A stretch of 64,000 nt of DNA from Spirodela intermedia (taxonomy: Eukaryota > Streptophyta > Magnoliopsida > Alismatales > Araceae), in assembly GCA_902729315.2 (NCBI GenBank), contig LR746278.1, positions 1,065,001 to 1,129,000 on the forward strand, read 5' to 3'. The notes beneath the pieces were generated by a model that was not told where the DNA came from, did not search any database, and was given only the letters and a program-made list of their open reading frames with translations. This document shows, piece by piece, positions 9,750 to 24,283 of this stretch. The stretch's first letter is position 1. The number at the start of each line of letters is the position of its first letter. A program made the translations under genes and the position numbers.

Positions 9750-12700
9750 AACTTCTAAGGTACACATTGACATTTTAAAGTTGGATAAGCCATCTAACTT
9801 CAGTCTTTAAAAGTATTGTGTGTATAATGTATTATTGTAGACAGACTTATATAAGATTTTGAATGGACCAAACTTAGACAAGATCGATGTGATGATTGAG
9901 AGATAATAGAGAAAAAGATTGAAGTTTTATTCGTACATGTTTGTCTGATTAAGCTCTTTCGTAAGTCATAAATAAATATAATCTAAATAAACTCTAATAT
10001 AAAAAATATTAGAAAATCAATATGTATTAAAGTTGATGATGAGCAAATTAACATTGAAGAGAAAATTATTTGAATTATATATGTTAGAAAGAGATGATCT
10101 GGCATCTGATATTAATTATTTTAATTAATTACTAAATGACTTACTTCGTATGGAATTAGATTTTTCTAATGAGAATAAAGTTATCATTCTACTTATTTCT
10201 CTTCCTAATTTATATGATTATCTTGTTACAACCTTATTATATGATAATATAACACAAATTTTTGAAGATGTTATTAATTTATTGATGAAGTATTATCATC
10301 AGAAGAAGGATATTGGTGAGGCTTGAGGTGAAGATTTATATGTGAAAAGTGAAAGAGAAGGTGGAAGGCATAAGGAGAAATGATTGCTAGGAGACAAAAA
10401 GAGTTGATCTAATTCACAAACAAATTGATTGAAAAACTAAATTTGTTACAAGTGTCATGAGAAGGAACAATCATGAATAAATTATCTGAAGATTAAGAAT
10501 GATAAGATAGTATGAGGTGAATCTAATTCGATTAATGTCATGACGGTTGATGATAGAGAAAATGATAAAGTTTATTATGACCTTATAATTGAAAATTTTT
10601 CAAACACATGAATTTTTAATACTAATTGTTCTTATCATATGTGTTATAATGCTAACTGATTTGACTCATATAAGAATGCAATAAGAGTTATTTCTATGAA
10701 AAATAATATGGCTTGCAAAGTTGACATTAATTTGGTAAAAATTTAGATATTGGATGGAGTGATTCAAGAGCTTAGAAATGTTCGTCATATTCTAGTATTA
10801 CATTATAATTTGATTTCACTTTGAGTTTTAGAGGTGAATGAATGTTGCTGCAAAAGTGAAAATGATATCCTCATGATTATTAAGATATTATTCGTTGAGA
10901 TAAAGAGAAAATATCAACAAGTAAATATTTATAAACTTGAATGAAGTACTATTATAGATGGAGCTTGTATTGTAATATTAAAACATCATATGATTGATAA
11001 CACTCTTCTATGACACTTAGGATTGGACTATATAAATGGGACATGTATGTAGAAGCTAAATGCACAATGATTATTGTAAAATTTATAAATTAATTTTTTT
11101 CATAAAAAATAAATATGATGATATTTAAGGTGGTGAAACATGATACGAGTAGTATCTTGAATTATATTCATTTATATGTTGATCTAGTTGATGTGATGTC
11201 AATAGGTAGTGTTCGTTATTTTTAACATTTTTTATGATTTTTTCAAAAAAGTCTAAGTGTTCTTTTTGAAGTACAAGTCATAAGTATTTATAAAATTCAA
11301 GACTTTGTGTGAGAATGTGGAAAATCCAATAGGGAGGAAAATCAAAGTCTTATGAATTGACAATAATATTTAACGTCATTCTACAATAAAAAAGATTCCG
11401 TAGTGGAATGGTGTTGCTAAACGGATGAATCGTATAACTGTTAAGAGAGTACGGTGTTTATAGCTGAATGTCAACTTGCCTTAGAAGTTTTGGGCGAAAG
11501 TTATAAGTACGACGATTAATTTAGTGAATAAATTATCAAATTTTACTCATGATAGGAAGGTGGCTGAAGAGGTACGGACTGAACATTTTGTTGATTATTC
11601 AAATTTATATATACTTAGATGTCTAAGATATGTTTTCAGTCTTCTTGATGAGAGATCAAAGTTGAATCTAAAGTCAAGAAAATGTATCTTTTAAAATTAT
11701 AATACCAACATGAAGGGATATCAACTTTATGATTTAGAGGTGAATAATATTATTTTCAGTAAGAATGTGATCTTTGATGAAGATCACAATTGAAGTTCTA
11801 CTCTATAGAGCACATGATTCAATAATCTAATGATACTCATGTTAAAGACAGAGTAGGGTTGGAGGTGGAGACTGTGTAAAGTACTCTTAATTCTATTATG
11901 AGTGAAGAACGAGTTGTAGAATCATCAGATGTTCTTAATTATATTGTTATTAGATAAGACAATTGTAAAGTAAGGCCTCTTACTCTTCTTGATGATTATG
12001 TTGTCTTTATATTATTTGTAGTAGATGATGATTCTATAATTTTTTAAAAGATAATTATTTGTTATGAATTTTTTTTTATTACATGTGATGTTTGATGAAC
12101 AAACATCTTTAGATAAGAACCATACATAAGAATTGATAGATCTTTCTACAAATAAGCGAGCTATTGAATATAAATAGATATACAAGAAGAATTCACTGAT
12201 TATTGATGATGATCAACCATAATACGATGTAAAATTTATTGTAAAAAGCTTTATTTATAAATAAAAAAATATATTTTATAGAGATTTTTTCTTTTGTTGT
12301 GAAACATACATTTATTTTCTTGGTGTTAGTCATTATCACATATGAAAATATAGGGTTTGAGTAGTTGGATGTGAAGATGACATTTTTTATGAAGATTTAG
12401 AATAGACTATTTTACATACAATAATCAGAATGTTTTATTTTTTAGGAGTCAAATATATTATTTCTCAACTAAAGAAGTCACTTTATGAGTTGAAGCAAAC
12501 ATCGACAGTAGTACAAAAAAATTGACTCTTATATGTTAAATATTGACTATGATATGTGATTTTGATTGTTGTGTTTATATGAAGACATATGATGATGATT
12601 TTTTGATTATTCGATGCTCTATGTTGATGATATATTTATTACTTCAAAGAATTCACATGAGATTGTTAGATTTAAGTTAGTAAAAAATTTAATATGAAGA

Positions 12701-13530
12701 AACTTGATGTGACAAAAAAGATTCTTAATATAAAGATCCATGGAAACTAAGAGTTATGTCAATTATGATTAACTCATAAGAGTTGTCTCTCGAAGGTGGT
12801 TGATTTGTTTGGCTTGAGTAATACTAAAATAATAGGTACTCATTTAACTAATTATTTCAGACTATCTACTACTCAGTACCTAGCATTTGAAAAAGATATT
12901 GATGAAATAAAATAAATTTCTTATACTAGTACAATTGATTCTTTCATGTATGTTATGATATATAAAAAATAAAATACTATTCATGTAGTTGGGCTTGTGA
13001 GCAAGTTTATAAGTAATTCAGAAAATAAGTATTAGAGTGTAGAGAATTAGATTATTTGATATCTAAAGAATTCTTTAGATTTTATAATTCATTTTGACTA
13101 GTAAAATTATTTTTCTTATTATCTTTATTGATGTATATTTTTCAGAGATTTAAATCATCAAAGATCTATGATGAGATATATTTTCACCATGGTTGATGGA
13201 CCTATGAGTTGGAAGCTCACATTTTAGATTATTGTCACATTATCTACAATTAATATAGAGTACACTACATCTATTGTAGTAGTTAAAGAGGCCTTGTGAT
13301 TGAAAGAATTCTTAAACAAATTTAGGATCCAACAAGGTAAAATTTCTTTACATTGTGATAATCAAAATGCTATTTACTTGACAAAGTATCATGTTTATCA
13401 TATATGGTTGAAGTATATTGATGTGTGGTATCATAAGATTTATGACTTGGTGAATTATAAAGATATATTCTTAAAAAGGATTCACACAATAGAGAATGTC
13501 ATAGATATGTTGACAAGGTTGTTATAGTGA
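9750..13530 (+). pseudogene. Copia gag-pol remnant
   Basis: Readable pieces in order: gag (about 9770-10330, with LDKPSNFS and a segment ending IILLISLPNLYDYLVTTLLY); a CCHC knuckle start (CYKCHEKE near 10450); a protease-like piece (NCSYHM near 10630); weak integrase; reverse transcriptase (LKKSLYGLKQT near 12470, and a decayed YVDD region); and RNase H at 13282-13527 (LHCDNQNAIYLTK, then KYIDVWYH and the usual ADML-type end). Dozens of stops and shifts interrupt it, so it is inactive. Identification rests on motif order and on the well-preserved RNase H end. Confidence 0.8.
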
Positions 13531-13651
13531 AGAAATTCATACATTATTTGAATCTGATTCACATTATAGATACTTTGTAGAAGGTGGAGAAACTATAGCA
13601 TGAATGGATGACGACAATAAAAATAGTAATGATGATTATCAAAGTGGAGTT

Positions 13652-14242
13652 TGTTGACAAGTGTCAACCCATCACAGCTAACCCATTCAAGAGACACGTG
13701 AGAAGCATCCTCTCATCTTACCCATTCGGGAGACACGCAAGAAACTTTCTCTCATCTTACTCACTCAAGAGGTGTGCGAGTGAGGGGTAGTGACACGATT
13801 GTCACTTCATCTTGTCTGACATGTTCAAAGGTTGTGCAGGGAGAAAGAAATAATTGTCAACTCATCTCTTTAGACTTATTCAGAGGTCATGTAAGGAGAG
13901 AGGGAGTAAAAAAAGAGAGAGGTTGAAGCCATCACCTATCAACTCTCTTTCTTGATTACATTATATATCTATATCAACTCTCTTTTCTCTTTCTTAGTCT
14001 CTAATCTCTCTTACATTATAAGTGAAGTCTTTATAAAAGAAGATAGGAGTCAATTGTCAACTCTCCAATATGTGAGTCATCTCAAAGTCATTGAGATGAA
14101 CATAAGAGGTATTTTGGTGAAATTATTATTCTCATCATAATTATTGATAACTTGATGATTATCTTTTATTTGCTCTCAATGATATTCAAAAATCGAGTTT
14201 TTGTTATTATTGTAATCATGTGATTACATATTTCTTTCTACA
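13652..14242 (+). repeat. 3' LTR of the Copia element
   Basis: 591 bp from TGTTGACA to TTCTACA, with polypurine-like sequence just upstream. It is richer in GC than the polyprotein remnant. Its second half (about 13950-14240) aligns with 9430-9706. It contains three variants of a CTCATCTTACYCATTC-type repeat with AAGAGRCRYG spacing (about 13680-13790). Confidence 0.75.
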
Positions 14243-16009
14243 CAAAGTATCTTGAATTTATTAATGTGAAGTTACTCGGGGGCTTGACTCCCTCATTGTT
14301 CAATGTACTCATTTCATTTGGGTATGATCCTAAAGAAGAAAAGAAGTAGACTTTTGATTATTATGCTGTCTATTTGGTAGAAGAAACACGTGCTTCAACC
14401 AAAGTGGGGAGCTTGCTCAATGCACTCTTTGATTACCGCATTATCTATTATGTAGTTTTTCTTTTCTGAATTGTAGGTTTCATTTTTTTCTATTTATGCT
14501 GTCTCTTTGATTATTATTTTTTATTTTTTATAAAGATACTTGTCAAGGATTCTCTAAGAAATGCTGTAATAATCTAGAATATATGTATATATATATTAAA
14601 AATTAAAAAAATATTGATGACTGAAAAAGAAATGGAAAGATTTTACTGGTCGAATTTATTGATGATGCGTGATGGATTTCATTTCTCCATTCAAAACGAG
14701 CGCCGCCCGTAAAGCCAAAATTAATATCATAAACTCTCACCGTACGATTAAAGAACGAAAAATTAAACACTGCTGCGGTTAAGAGCAGAAACAAAAGGTT
14801 TGTTAGGTAGTTGACACTTCTAGCCCCCAACTCACCATTAGCCACGAACGGGATTAGAGGGTATTTAAGTCCTTTCATATCCCCCGCCGAAAACGAAACT
14901 AGAACTGAATAAGAAAAAGATACCGACGCCGAGCAACAACTGGCATGGAAGGGCCCAGAAGAGGCGTGCGAGGAATTAAAGAGGGGAAAAAAAGGTTCAC
15001 CTTACGGCTGCAGGCTTCTCTGGGCAATCCAACCCACAAAAATGCTCATTTTTCTGGGTGATTATGGCCCCGAATTAGGATCGGTGTGGGTTCGATGGGA
15101 TCGGCTCGTCTAGAAGAGAACCCTCTTGTCTCTCTGTATGTTGCGGACACAAGTTCCATCTGTTTCTCGCTCTCTTTTCCCAGTGCTATTTTGGTCGACG
15201 GTGGTTGGATGAGGATCTAGGGTCCAGTTTCCTTGGACGTTTGGTTTCCCCCTCTTCTCATCGGGTTGAATGGCTAGGAATTTGTTTCCAGGAGAGTTTG
15301 ATTCGATTATGTTTGAATCGGTCCTTATCTAATGCTATATATTCCTTAATTGCTGGTTCCACGGTGGCCGTGTGGATGATTCTCTGCTCCCTTTGAAGTT
15401 TGGGTCTTGAAATAGTGCGAGGATCGTCCCAAGCTTTGAGATAATATTAATCTTCAAATTGGAAATGAAAGCGGTTTCATTTTTTTCTTTGAAGTTGAAG
15501 TAATAAGTACGTTGCCCGATTGTCCTTGTGTATCTCCAGTTTCTCTAGTCCACTATCGTTTGTTTTTGTTTCATCTGTTGATTGATGGGCTATTATGTAT
15601 TGATTAAGCCTTTTACATTCAGGCTGTGGGAACATATATATATTACATATTTGAACATATAGACTGAATGGACTACAAACTTCAGAGCCTTCCGTTTTTT
15701 TTGCTCCTGACAAGGGCTAGACTTCTGACCTCTTATTTTAACACCCATCATGATATATATGTATGCGTCGGCGTTGTTTCTTAGGATACCAGACATTAAA
15801 TCACTAACTCTTGATATCTTGAATCCTCCTGTGCAGGTTCTTCTGCTTTCAGTAATACGACTTGTGGCCGTTTGATCAAGTAATCAGTTGCTAGTCTGTC
15901 TCAAGAAGACTTATGTTCCAAGAGTTCTTTTGCTTATTTTTTCCATTTGTCTCGAATGTACATCAGCCACTATGAATTACTAACGCCTAATTTTCGGATT
16001 ATCAGGAAG
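14243..16009 (+). other. Upstream region and 5' UTR of the BOI-type gene
   Basis: AT-rich intergenic DNA to about 14850, with no recognisable gene, then a core-promoter-like TATTTAA at 14862-14868. The interval from about 14900 to 16009 is presumably 5' UTR with at least one intron, because the start codon at 16010 is only 4 to 5 bases after an acceptor-like TTATCAG. The exact UTR exons cannot be set without transcripts. Confidence 0.4.
14862..14868 (+). promoter_or_regulatory. Possible TATA box of the BOI-type gene
   Basis: TATTTAA lies about 1.1 kb before the start codon, at the boundary from AT-rich to GC-richer sequence, consistent with a spliced 5' UTR downstream. Single weak motif. Confidence 0.3.
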
Positions 16010-19000
16010 ATGTTTAGCAGTGACAACCGAAGTCCTGTGTATCCTGTTCTCATGAGGGAGAATCAGTCTCAGTATGACTCAAATTCATCGACACAGCTGG
16101 AGTTATTTGGAAATTGTGAGTAGCTTCAATTCATGATGACTTTTTGTTTTTCATGTTTGCAGCATTGCGGTTGGGCATGCCCGATCTTGACAATATCACT
16201 CAGCCTCAAAAAAGATTCTATTCCATGATGCATTACTCTGCCTATTTGTTAAAATCCTTGGTTGGACATCGAATAATGCTTCTTTCCTGCCTGTTCTAGT
16301 GAGGAATGGCACCAATCTTAGTAGAACTCAACTTGGGCAATGTCTGAAAACTTCCTGCCCGTTGACTTTTTTTTATGCTAGTCTATGATTGATGGAATAG
16401 CTGGGAATAGCTGGGAAGATTAGCACGGCCTCTTTTTTATTTCCTTTCAGTGAAGGAATTTCCCCTCACCCATCGTAAAAGCCAGGGTTGACTCGGGTAT
16501 TCTTGTTATGGGCCAGGTGGATTCCGTTGACTACCTAGCTTTGGACTGGAGTTGAATGGTTCTCAAGTTACTCATGGGTCTCTGGCTGTCCTTAACGCCC
16601 TTTCTGGGTTTGGAAACTTTGAATTTTAGAAGCTCATGGGATAGTCAAAGTTGCTAATGCAGGCCCTCCCACATCAAGCATGTTTTCAAATGATCTCAGC
16701 ACATGCTTTTACTCTTCAATCAACCAGTTGGATTGTTGCGGGGGGGGGGGGGGCTGCTTTGAATTCAACTATCTATGCTTGGTTTCGTTGATGAAAACAA
16801 AAGCTTTAGAAAGAGGTAATCATCCTGTCGGGAAACAGTCCAACAAAGGACTAGTTTTTGCGTCTTTTTATGTTGCCACGTGATTAGTTAACAGAAAGGA
16901 AGATTTTTCACATATATTGAAAATTTCCATGTTTCGCGCACTTTAAAGACTATCGTGAATATAACACGCTCTATTCCTTTGATGTGCGCTGGCCCACGTT
17001 TTCTGTTTTTTTTAGTGAAATTCCATAAGATTCTACTATTTCACTCATAACTTAGTGGGCTTTATTTTCAATTTCAGAGTATATTCCAATATCCTCTCAG
17101 CACCAAAATATCCTATTTCTGAATAAAATTAATTTTTTCTGCACCAAGTCATCGCTCTATTAAGAAATATATTCTAGGGTCATATTTACCCCTAGAAAGA
17201 GATAGGTCTAAGCAGAGCAAAAAGGTTTTCCATGAGATTATGGGAAATGAAAACTATTAGTCCCACACGTGATTTTTGAATGAGTGATTGTCTGGTAATC
17301 AGCAGGAATATCCATCTTTCCGCTAAACAGGATCTATTGAAAGAAAATATAATGTTTTAAGGTGCATCGTATTTGCAACTTTTTGTGGATATACTGTATC
17401 CGAAAATTATCCTACCTAAGTGAGATCATCAGCATTGATCTACTATATCTAAGGATGTAGGATATAAGGATGCTTACTGACCAACGACTGATTATTGTGT
17501 AATTTCTCGTATCTTATATGATGATTTAATGTAATAAGCTAGCCATTTGGTATCATACCCTTCTGTTACTCATCCTTCTTTATAATCTTCTGAGCAGTTG
17601 CTGGTGGGATCGATCCTAGCCCAGCAAACTACACCGTGACTGAACAGACTCCTCTGAGAAGTCCAAGCAAAAGATGCAGGAATGGAGAAGATATTGTGGG
17701 GCGGCAGAATCTACAAAATTCCTTGAATAATATCTCTCGGGTAGGAGCTGACAGGCCAGCGAGTATCCCAAGCCCAAACCCTGTTTCAACAGGGCTTAGA
17801 CTCTCCTATGATGATGATGAGCACAATTCCTCTGTCACCTCTGCGAGTGGGAGCATCCCTTCGTTACCCATGGTCACCTTTCTTGGTGAAAACTTGAAGA
17901 ATGAGATCGAGCGTCAGAGGGAGGAGTTCGACCAGTTCATGAGAATCCAGGTGCTGAACTTCTCTTCATGAGTAATTCTCTTATCCTGCTTTTTTTCATA
18001 TTGTTATTTCCTGCATAATCTGAATGCGGCCTATGATTTTATTAGATGAACGCATCATACTGTCTAAGTTGGATGAGAGGGTAAGAACATCCATTCGAGA
18101 TTTTGTTTTTTGTACGATCGAATGTTAAGTAAGTTTTCTCAGTTATTGGATGTGTGAACATTCTGATTCGGGATTAGGCCTTGCCGAGGCCTCCTAGTCC
18201 ATCGACAAGCTTGTAAAGCGGGCATCTTTTGGGGGTTGGAGTGGTCAACTGCCACGTGGGTACCATGGTCCCTCCACGTGGAGAGAAGGGTTCAAAGCCT
18301 TGCCCTTTCGAACCCTGCCCGAATCCAGCCCAAGAGAAAAAAACTAGACCGGGGCTTTCCTTTTTTTTTTTGCTATGGGCTTTGATCTTGAGTCATAAGG
18401 CTGAAAAAAAAACTGGCCTTTGGATTCGGGTCGGGCATGATTCTCCATATGGGGTTTTGATTGCGTCAATCTTAGGTTAATGACTGTTGTTTTTCAGAGG
18501 TATTTATATTTTTTAGTGATCTCCTTTTCTTTTTTTTAAGTTACCAATCGTGAGATTATGTTTCACATTTTTCCGTATATTTTTCATTTATTTACGGCGC
18601 GTGTATTATTGGGCACCGCATATTTACTTCAAATGTGGACTAAAGACTTAAAATTGGAAAAAAAATATTTGTACTGAAAATACTTTGCTCCGATTTGCTT
18701 GAAAAGAAAATTAAACTTGCTCATATACAGGAAGAACAAATCACCAAAGGCATAAGAGAGATGAAGCAGAGGCACGTTACCTTTTTCCTCGGCGCTGTTG
18801 AGAAAGCGGTGGGCAGAAAACTGAGGGAGAAGGAGGTGCAGATCGAGAGCATGAACAGGCGAAACAAGGAGCTCAACGAGAGGATCAAACAGGTCTCCAT
18901 GGAGGCCCAGTCCTGGCACTACAGGGCTCGCTTCAACGAGTCCGTGGTCAGCGTCCTGAAGAATAACCTCAAGCAGGCCGTCGCCCAGGGCGCCAGCCAG

Positions 19001-19252
19001 GGCAGGGAAGGCTGCGGTGACAGCGAGGTCGACGACGCCGCCTCCTCTTACGGTCCCTCCGCGCCCCTCGGCGGCGACGCCGTGCCGGCAGCGGGGGCCA
19101 TGGCTTGCCGGGCCTGCCGGAGCAGGGAGATATCCGTGCTGCTGCTGCCGTGCCGGCACCTCTGCCTGTGCAGGGACTGCGGCGGGTCTGTCAACGTGTG
19201 CCCCCTCTGCCGCACGACGACGACCGCCGGTGTACCAGTCTTCATGTCTTGA
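16010..19252 (+). CDS. BOI/BRG-type RING-finger E3 ubiquitin ligase (S-ribonuclease-binding-protein family)
   Basis: Three coding exons, 16010-16115, 17598-17950 and 18731-19252, join in phase to 326 residues. The N-terminal third is low-complexity, with the family-typical short motif YTVTEQTPLRSP. A conserved segment (FLGENLKNEIERQREEFDQF) leads into a coiled coil (residues about 140-230, rich in E, K, R and Q). The C-terminal 50 residues are a BOI-type RING with C-x2-C, then PCRHLCLC, then CPLC, ending VPVFMS. Arabidopsis BOI and its relatives ubiquitinate MYB108/BOS1 and interact with DELLA proteins in stress, cell-death and gibberellin responses. That role is inferred from family membership. 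The start codon gives the usual short first exon. High GC of the last exon contrasts with the AT-rich introns but is normal for this family. Confidence 0.9.
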
Positions 19253-20363
19253 CGGCCCTACCCAGTCTTCTGGATCTGCACAGGTGCTCCTGCTAGTCTG
19301 GTTTCTCCATTTTGTACTTGTATTCTTGTTTTACCTGAGCTGATGATGTGCAGAAGAAGGGTTCTGCCGACGACGGCGCAGAGGTAATGGGTTTCTGTGG
19401 ATTATAACACGAGCTGAAGGTTTCTGCATGACCATGGGCGAGGAGAGAGGGAGAGAGAGAGAGAGCTCGATCACACTGATGTATGAGGGAAGGAGAGAGG
19501 GGTTGACAAATATGCGATCAGTAATTAGCATAAGAGACCTTAGACTTTCTCTCTCTAAAGTTGGTGCAGATTTGAGTTGACGAATCATATACGATTTTTA
19601 AATCCATCCGGACTAATTATCGGAACAAAAAATATATTTTTGTCATTTACCAGCAATATTTTAAAGCACGAGCATTTCCCATCATTTTAAAGGCGTTGTA
19701 CCTTTTTTATTCGGCATGGACATTTGGATAGTGAAATCGAGTTTATTACTAATTTTGCCTTTTCCCACGGTTGACTTTATGTTATAATTTTCTTAATGTC
19801 TGTGGCTATTACGGCGCCACGTAATTCATCGTCTATAATTTTTTTGTTGTTGCATAAAATTGTATAAAGTTGCCTGTTCAGTTGTTGTCGTTGCCGTAAG
19901 ATTGGAATAATATTATTTGTTAATTTAACTAAAAGATGCTGCTGTATGCGCCATACTTGAATCGGAGTGTCCAGGTGCAGTGTACCTGAAACCCCCGCCG
20001 CCGCCGCCGCCCAATCGGTTTCTCGTGAGATATTCACCGCGTTCACAGTTGTTACTCCATCTCGATGTCTTTAAATGGACGGGGGTGATATTGAATTTCT
20101 CGTGGCAAGAAATTCCGCGACAACGCGAGAATTCGGAGTTATACGGTCCTTCCGTGTTCCGTACAGAACGCTTAGGGAAACCTGAGGTGTCGTGCGCTCA
20201 GGCTGCGGAGCACTGGTTCAGATCACACCAGAGGACAAGTTAACAGGACAGCAATGCGATTGAGATTTGTGGGTCCCACAGAGGAAGTCACTCTATCTCT
20301 CTCTAGTTCGTTCGCTCGCTTTCTCTCGTGCTTTCGCCGCCACTGCGACGACGAGAGACGAGA
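19253..20363. other. Intergenic region between the RING gene and PPT
   Basis: Contains the 3' UTR of the RING gene (to perhaps 19600), a short GA-rich stretch at 19448-19465, a (CCG)n run at 19993-20010, and the PPT 5' UTR with pyrimidine-rich CTCTCTCT around 20294. No gene-like frame with homology is seen. Confidence 0.5.
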
Positions 20364-23300
20364 ATGCGGGGCGCAGTGCTAACCATTCCGCCGGTGACCA
20401 GGGCAGCCCTCGACGGCCGAGTTCACTCGAGGCGGTGCGGAATTCCAATCCACAGGTTCAGTTCTGTCGCATTTGGTCTCGCGCGGACGATAGCTCGACT
20501 CACCCCGATAGATGGCGTCTCCGGCCACGACCATCGGAGACCTGCCCTGTCGCCAACTTTTTCCTCCTCCGGCCCGAAAAACTGGATGCGAGATCAACCT
20601 CCCGCCTTCGACAGCCGGAACGAGGAATTCAAAGTCAGGGCGACTTCGATTCCGGAGAGCGCGGGAGAGAGCAACTTGGTACCGGCGGATGCCAAGTCTG
20701 CCGGTGGAAGCCTTATGAAGACGCTGTATGTTGGGGTGCTTGTTGCCCTCTGGTATCTGTTCAACATCTATTTCAATATCTACAACAAGCAGGTACTCGC
20801 ATTTTATCAGCTCCGGTTTTGAATGTGGACCTTTTTGGCGACACTTCCGCGAGCTTTGTCTTGTTATGTGTTACAAAAAAATTCTTCTGAATTGTATAAA
20901 GTTAAATTGTGCAATCAAGGGTATGAGCCCACTTCACTTGTTGCAAATTAATTTTGAGTTGTATCGCCTGATTCGTTCACCTGAGCGCCTTACCAAATCA
21001 AACTCTTGTTACTCAATCTGCTCAACTCCGTCTGACATGTTATGAGTGGGATTTGGTTTGGAACTTTTCAAATCCTAATCCATTTAGAAACAAATAGGTT
21101 CACTTGAAGCTATAGTGGGACAAACTGAGTATGGTTTGACTTAAAATTTAGTTGACTTCATAGAATTCACACGTTCTACCTAAAAGCATGCCCAGAAAAG
21201 CCAAGAGGTAATAATTACTTCTGGAGGTACGGGGCAGAAGAATACTTTTTTAAGTCCTCTTGTGCGAGTAGCATCAAAATATGCAGGCAGGTGAGATCGT
21301 AGATTTTTGACGAATCAAATAGAGATTCATATCTATTATTCAACTCGTTCAGTTAAGATGCTTTATATGTTAAATATGATTCGCTATATGGGAATTGAAA
21401 CATTATGGTTAAAATAGGTACTTCATCTGAGATGCTTTAAATCTACTTTATTCTTTTTATTATTCGAACTGTATCTGAGATGAATTTTAACATCATGTAG
21501 ACATTTATATCTCATTCAGAGTACAAAAATTACCTGAGATAGTAGTATCATATTTCCATTTATGCATGTCGTGAAGTCAGCGTTACATACATTTTAAGAA
21601 AGTTTTCAGAAAGGCTTCTGTTAGAAATTCCTGTAAAAAAATGTATTTGAATATTTAAAATGTCTCATCTGTTTCCAACGCCATTTTTTAGCCATTTGAT
21701 ACGAAAAAAATGGTTGAGGCTTTATCTTCAGTCCACAAAGAGTTGAATTTTGGGAAAAAAGGAGCATATTTTAACTATTATTATTACTATTATTAGATGA
21801 AATGAGAGGCCGTTTGGGGTTTTCAATTTTTTTGAGAGGACAACAAATGAAATTAATTAACTTAAAATTTACTGTACATTTTTTTTTATCTTTTACTTAT
21901 CATAAATGATTTTTTCATATTTTATTCAGTTTTCAAATCTCTGAAAGTTTCAGAATTCGTGTACAATGAATTTTCAGTGTTTATTTGCCATCCGAAAAGC
22001 AAGACAAGGTTTTTTATTTCCTTCCGACTGCAGGAAGTTTAATTGGAGCATTAGCTCAGTCTATGTAGAGAGGATCTTCCACCAAATGACGAAATGAGAC
22101 AATATCCACTAATGCGCATTTCTGCATGAATCTTCCATTCCAATAAAAGTTCAGGAAGAAACCTAGAAATGTAACAATAAGGAGACAGAAGACATAAATG
22201 GCCTAGTGATAAATCCATCATGCAGAAGTCACAGCACAGATGGATCTGAACCAAATACAATCGTGTGTATGAAGTTTTGCCATGTTATTCTCTCCTCTAA
22301 CTCCTGTATTTTCACATGGTAAACGTGGTATTTATCATCCTTATATCAGTGGTTCAGTCACCAATATTATAACCCATCTATCTGGAATTTGGTATCAACT
22401 AGGATCAAGGATCCTTAAAGATTTGATGTGAATGTTTTCTTGGCGTCCTAATATCAACTGTCGATGTTAACCTAAAGTTCTAAAGTTCTGGAATGTTGAC
22501 GGTACCAACTCCATGCCTTCCTGGGCATCACTTTAATCTAACGTTCTTCATTTTCTCTTACGATCCAAATTCTGATGATTGTACTTTCACCCATGTATTC
22601 ATCATTCGGTCCTTTTTCTATGATGAATTTTAATTTTTTCTCACTTGTATTTTACAACCTTGACTCCAACTTAAAAAAATGGAAACGACAACACTTTTGC
22701 CTGCAGGTTCTAAAGGTTTATCCTTACCCCGTAACAATCACAACTGCCCAGTTTGCTGTGGGGACTGTATTTGTTCTTTTTTCTTGGGCGACTAATATAA
22801 TAAAGAGGCCAAAAATTACTTCATCACAGGTTCTTACTTCTTGATTTATTCATCACCTATTTATTAGTTTGTCTGCACAGCACTCGTGTCCTGAATTTTG
22901 CATCCTTGGATTTCTTTATGTCCTATTTTCAGCTGCTGGTGATGGTACCACTGGCTATTGCGCACACACTGGGAAACCTGTTTACTAACATGAGCCTTGG
23001 GAAAGTTGCTGTTTCTTTCACGCACACTATTAAAGCTATGGAGCCATTTTTCTCCGTATTCCTTTCAGCAGTGTTCCTTGGAGAGGTTAGTATCTGCATT
23101 AGATGTTCCTAGTGCATTAGCTTCCTATTTTTTAGATATTTTCGGTTTACCATGAGGTCTTAATCAGCATCAGGGAAGTATTCATTAATTTTTTCCTCTC
23201 GTTAGGACACAAGACGATATTATGAAACTTTCACCTTGTTCATCACACAGATTTGAATGGGGTTAATCTGATTGACTACATCACGTGCAAAATTTGCAGA

Positions 23301-23616
23301 CGCCAACCCTCCCTGTCGTGCTGTCTCTTGCACCTGTTGTTGGTGGTGTGGTGTTGGCTTCACTGACGGAAGCTTCGTTTAACTGGTAAAGTCGTCTGCT
23401 GTATGGCATATACAGTTGAAACATAGCCACATATTGATCTTTTCCCCTATAAATTCTACTATCCTTCAACGAGTTCAGATTATAATTTGCTCACATTGCT
23501 CTGTTCTTTCAACACCGAACAGGATTGGCTTCTGGAGTGCTATGGCTTCCAATCTGACCAACCAGGGTCGTAATGTTGTCAGCAAGAAGCTGATGGATCA
23601 GAAGGTCTGGTCTCTC

Positions 23617-23663
<47 letters not shown>

Positions 23664-24252
23664 AGTCTAATAAGGTTGTCTTTGTTGCTCTAACAGTAAC
23701 TTAAGAGCATCAAATGGATTACTTCTGTTCCACTGTTGAAATGCAATCATTCTTCTGTCAGTTTGAGACTGGCGTATGATTTTTTTTACTCATACGATTT
23801 GCAGAGTTCTCAAGTGGAATATGTGGTTTTACTATTGTGCAGTCTCTACAAAAAATAGCATTGTTATAATTTTGAGTTATATATTCTACAATATCTCTGA
23901 TATAGTTTTTTTGTGGATGCAACAACTATGTAATTGAGTTGTTTATTTGTTTAATATTTTTGGTTGATTATTTTTTAATTTATTTATTCACTAATTGTGG
24001 TAGATTATTTTATTTTTTTGTTCCCTGAGTGATTAATCAAAATTCCTTGAACAGGAATCTCTGGATAACATGACTATCTTCTCAATAATAACGGTGATGT
24101 CATTCCTGCTGATGGTCCCTGTGACCCCGCTGATGGAAGGCATCAAGTTTACTCCTTCCTTTTTGGAGTCTGCCGTAAGAAAGCCATCACAGATTGTTTC
24201 AAGGTTTCCTTTTCAAGCGATGAAAAATAACATCTTAGGTATTAATTTGTGT

Positions 24253-24283
<31 letters not shown>

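Larger units (their letters stand above)
9314..14242 (+). mobile_element. Ty1/Copia retrotransposon, heavily decayed
   Basis: Two related LTR segments, about 9390-9706 and 13652-14242, share blocks such as CATTATAAGTGAAG (in altered form) and TATTTGCTCTCA. They flank a broken polyprotein in the Copia order gag, protease, integrase, reverse transcriptase, RNase H. After the left LTR end (CATACA at 9706) comes TGGTACCAAAAT at 9709-9720, a decayed version of the initiator-Met tRNA primer site. The right LTR starts TGTTGACA at 13652 after the purine stretch AAAGTGGAG and ends at 14242. The left LTR lacks about 200 bp of its start, because the element abuts the truncated Gypsy LTR. The 9314-9390 stretch is unassigned. 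The region is extremely AT-rich and full of stops. Confidence 0.8.
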
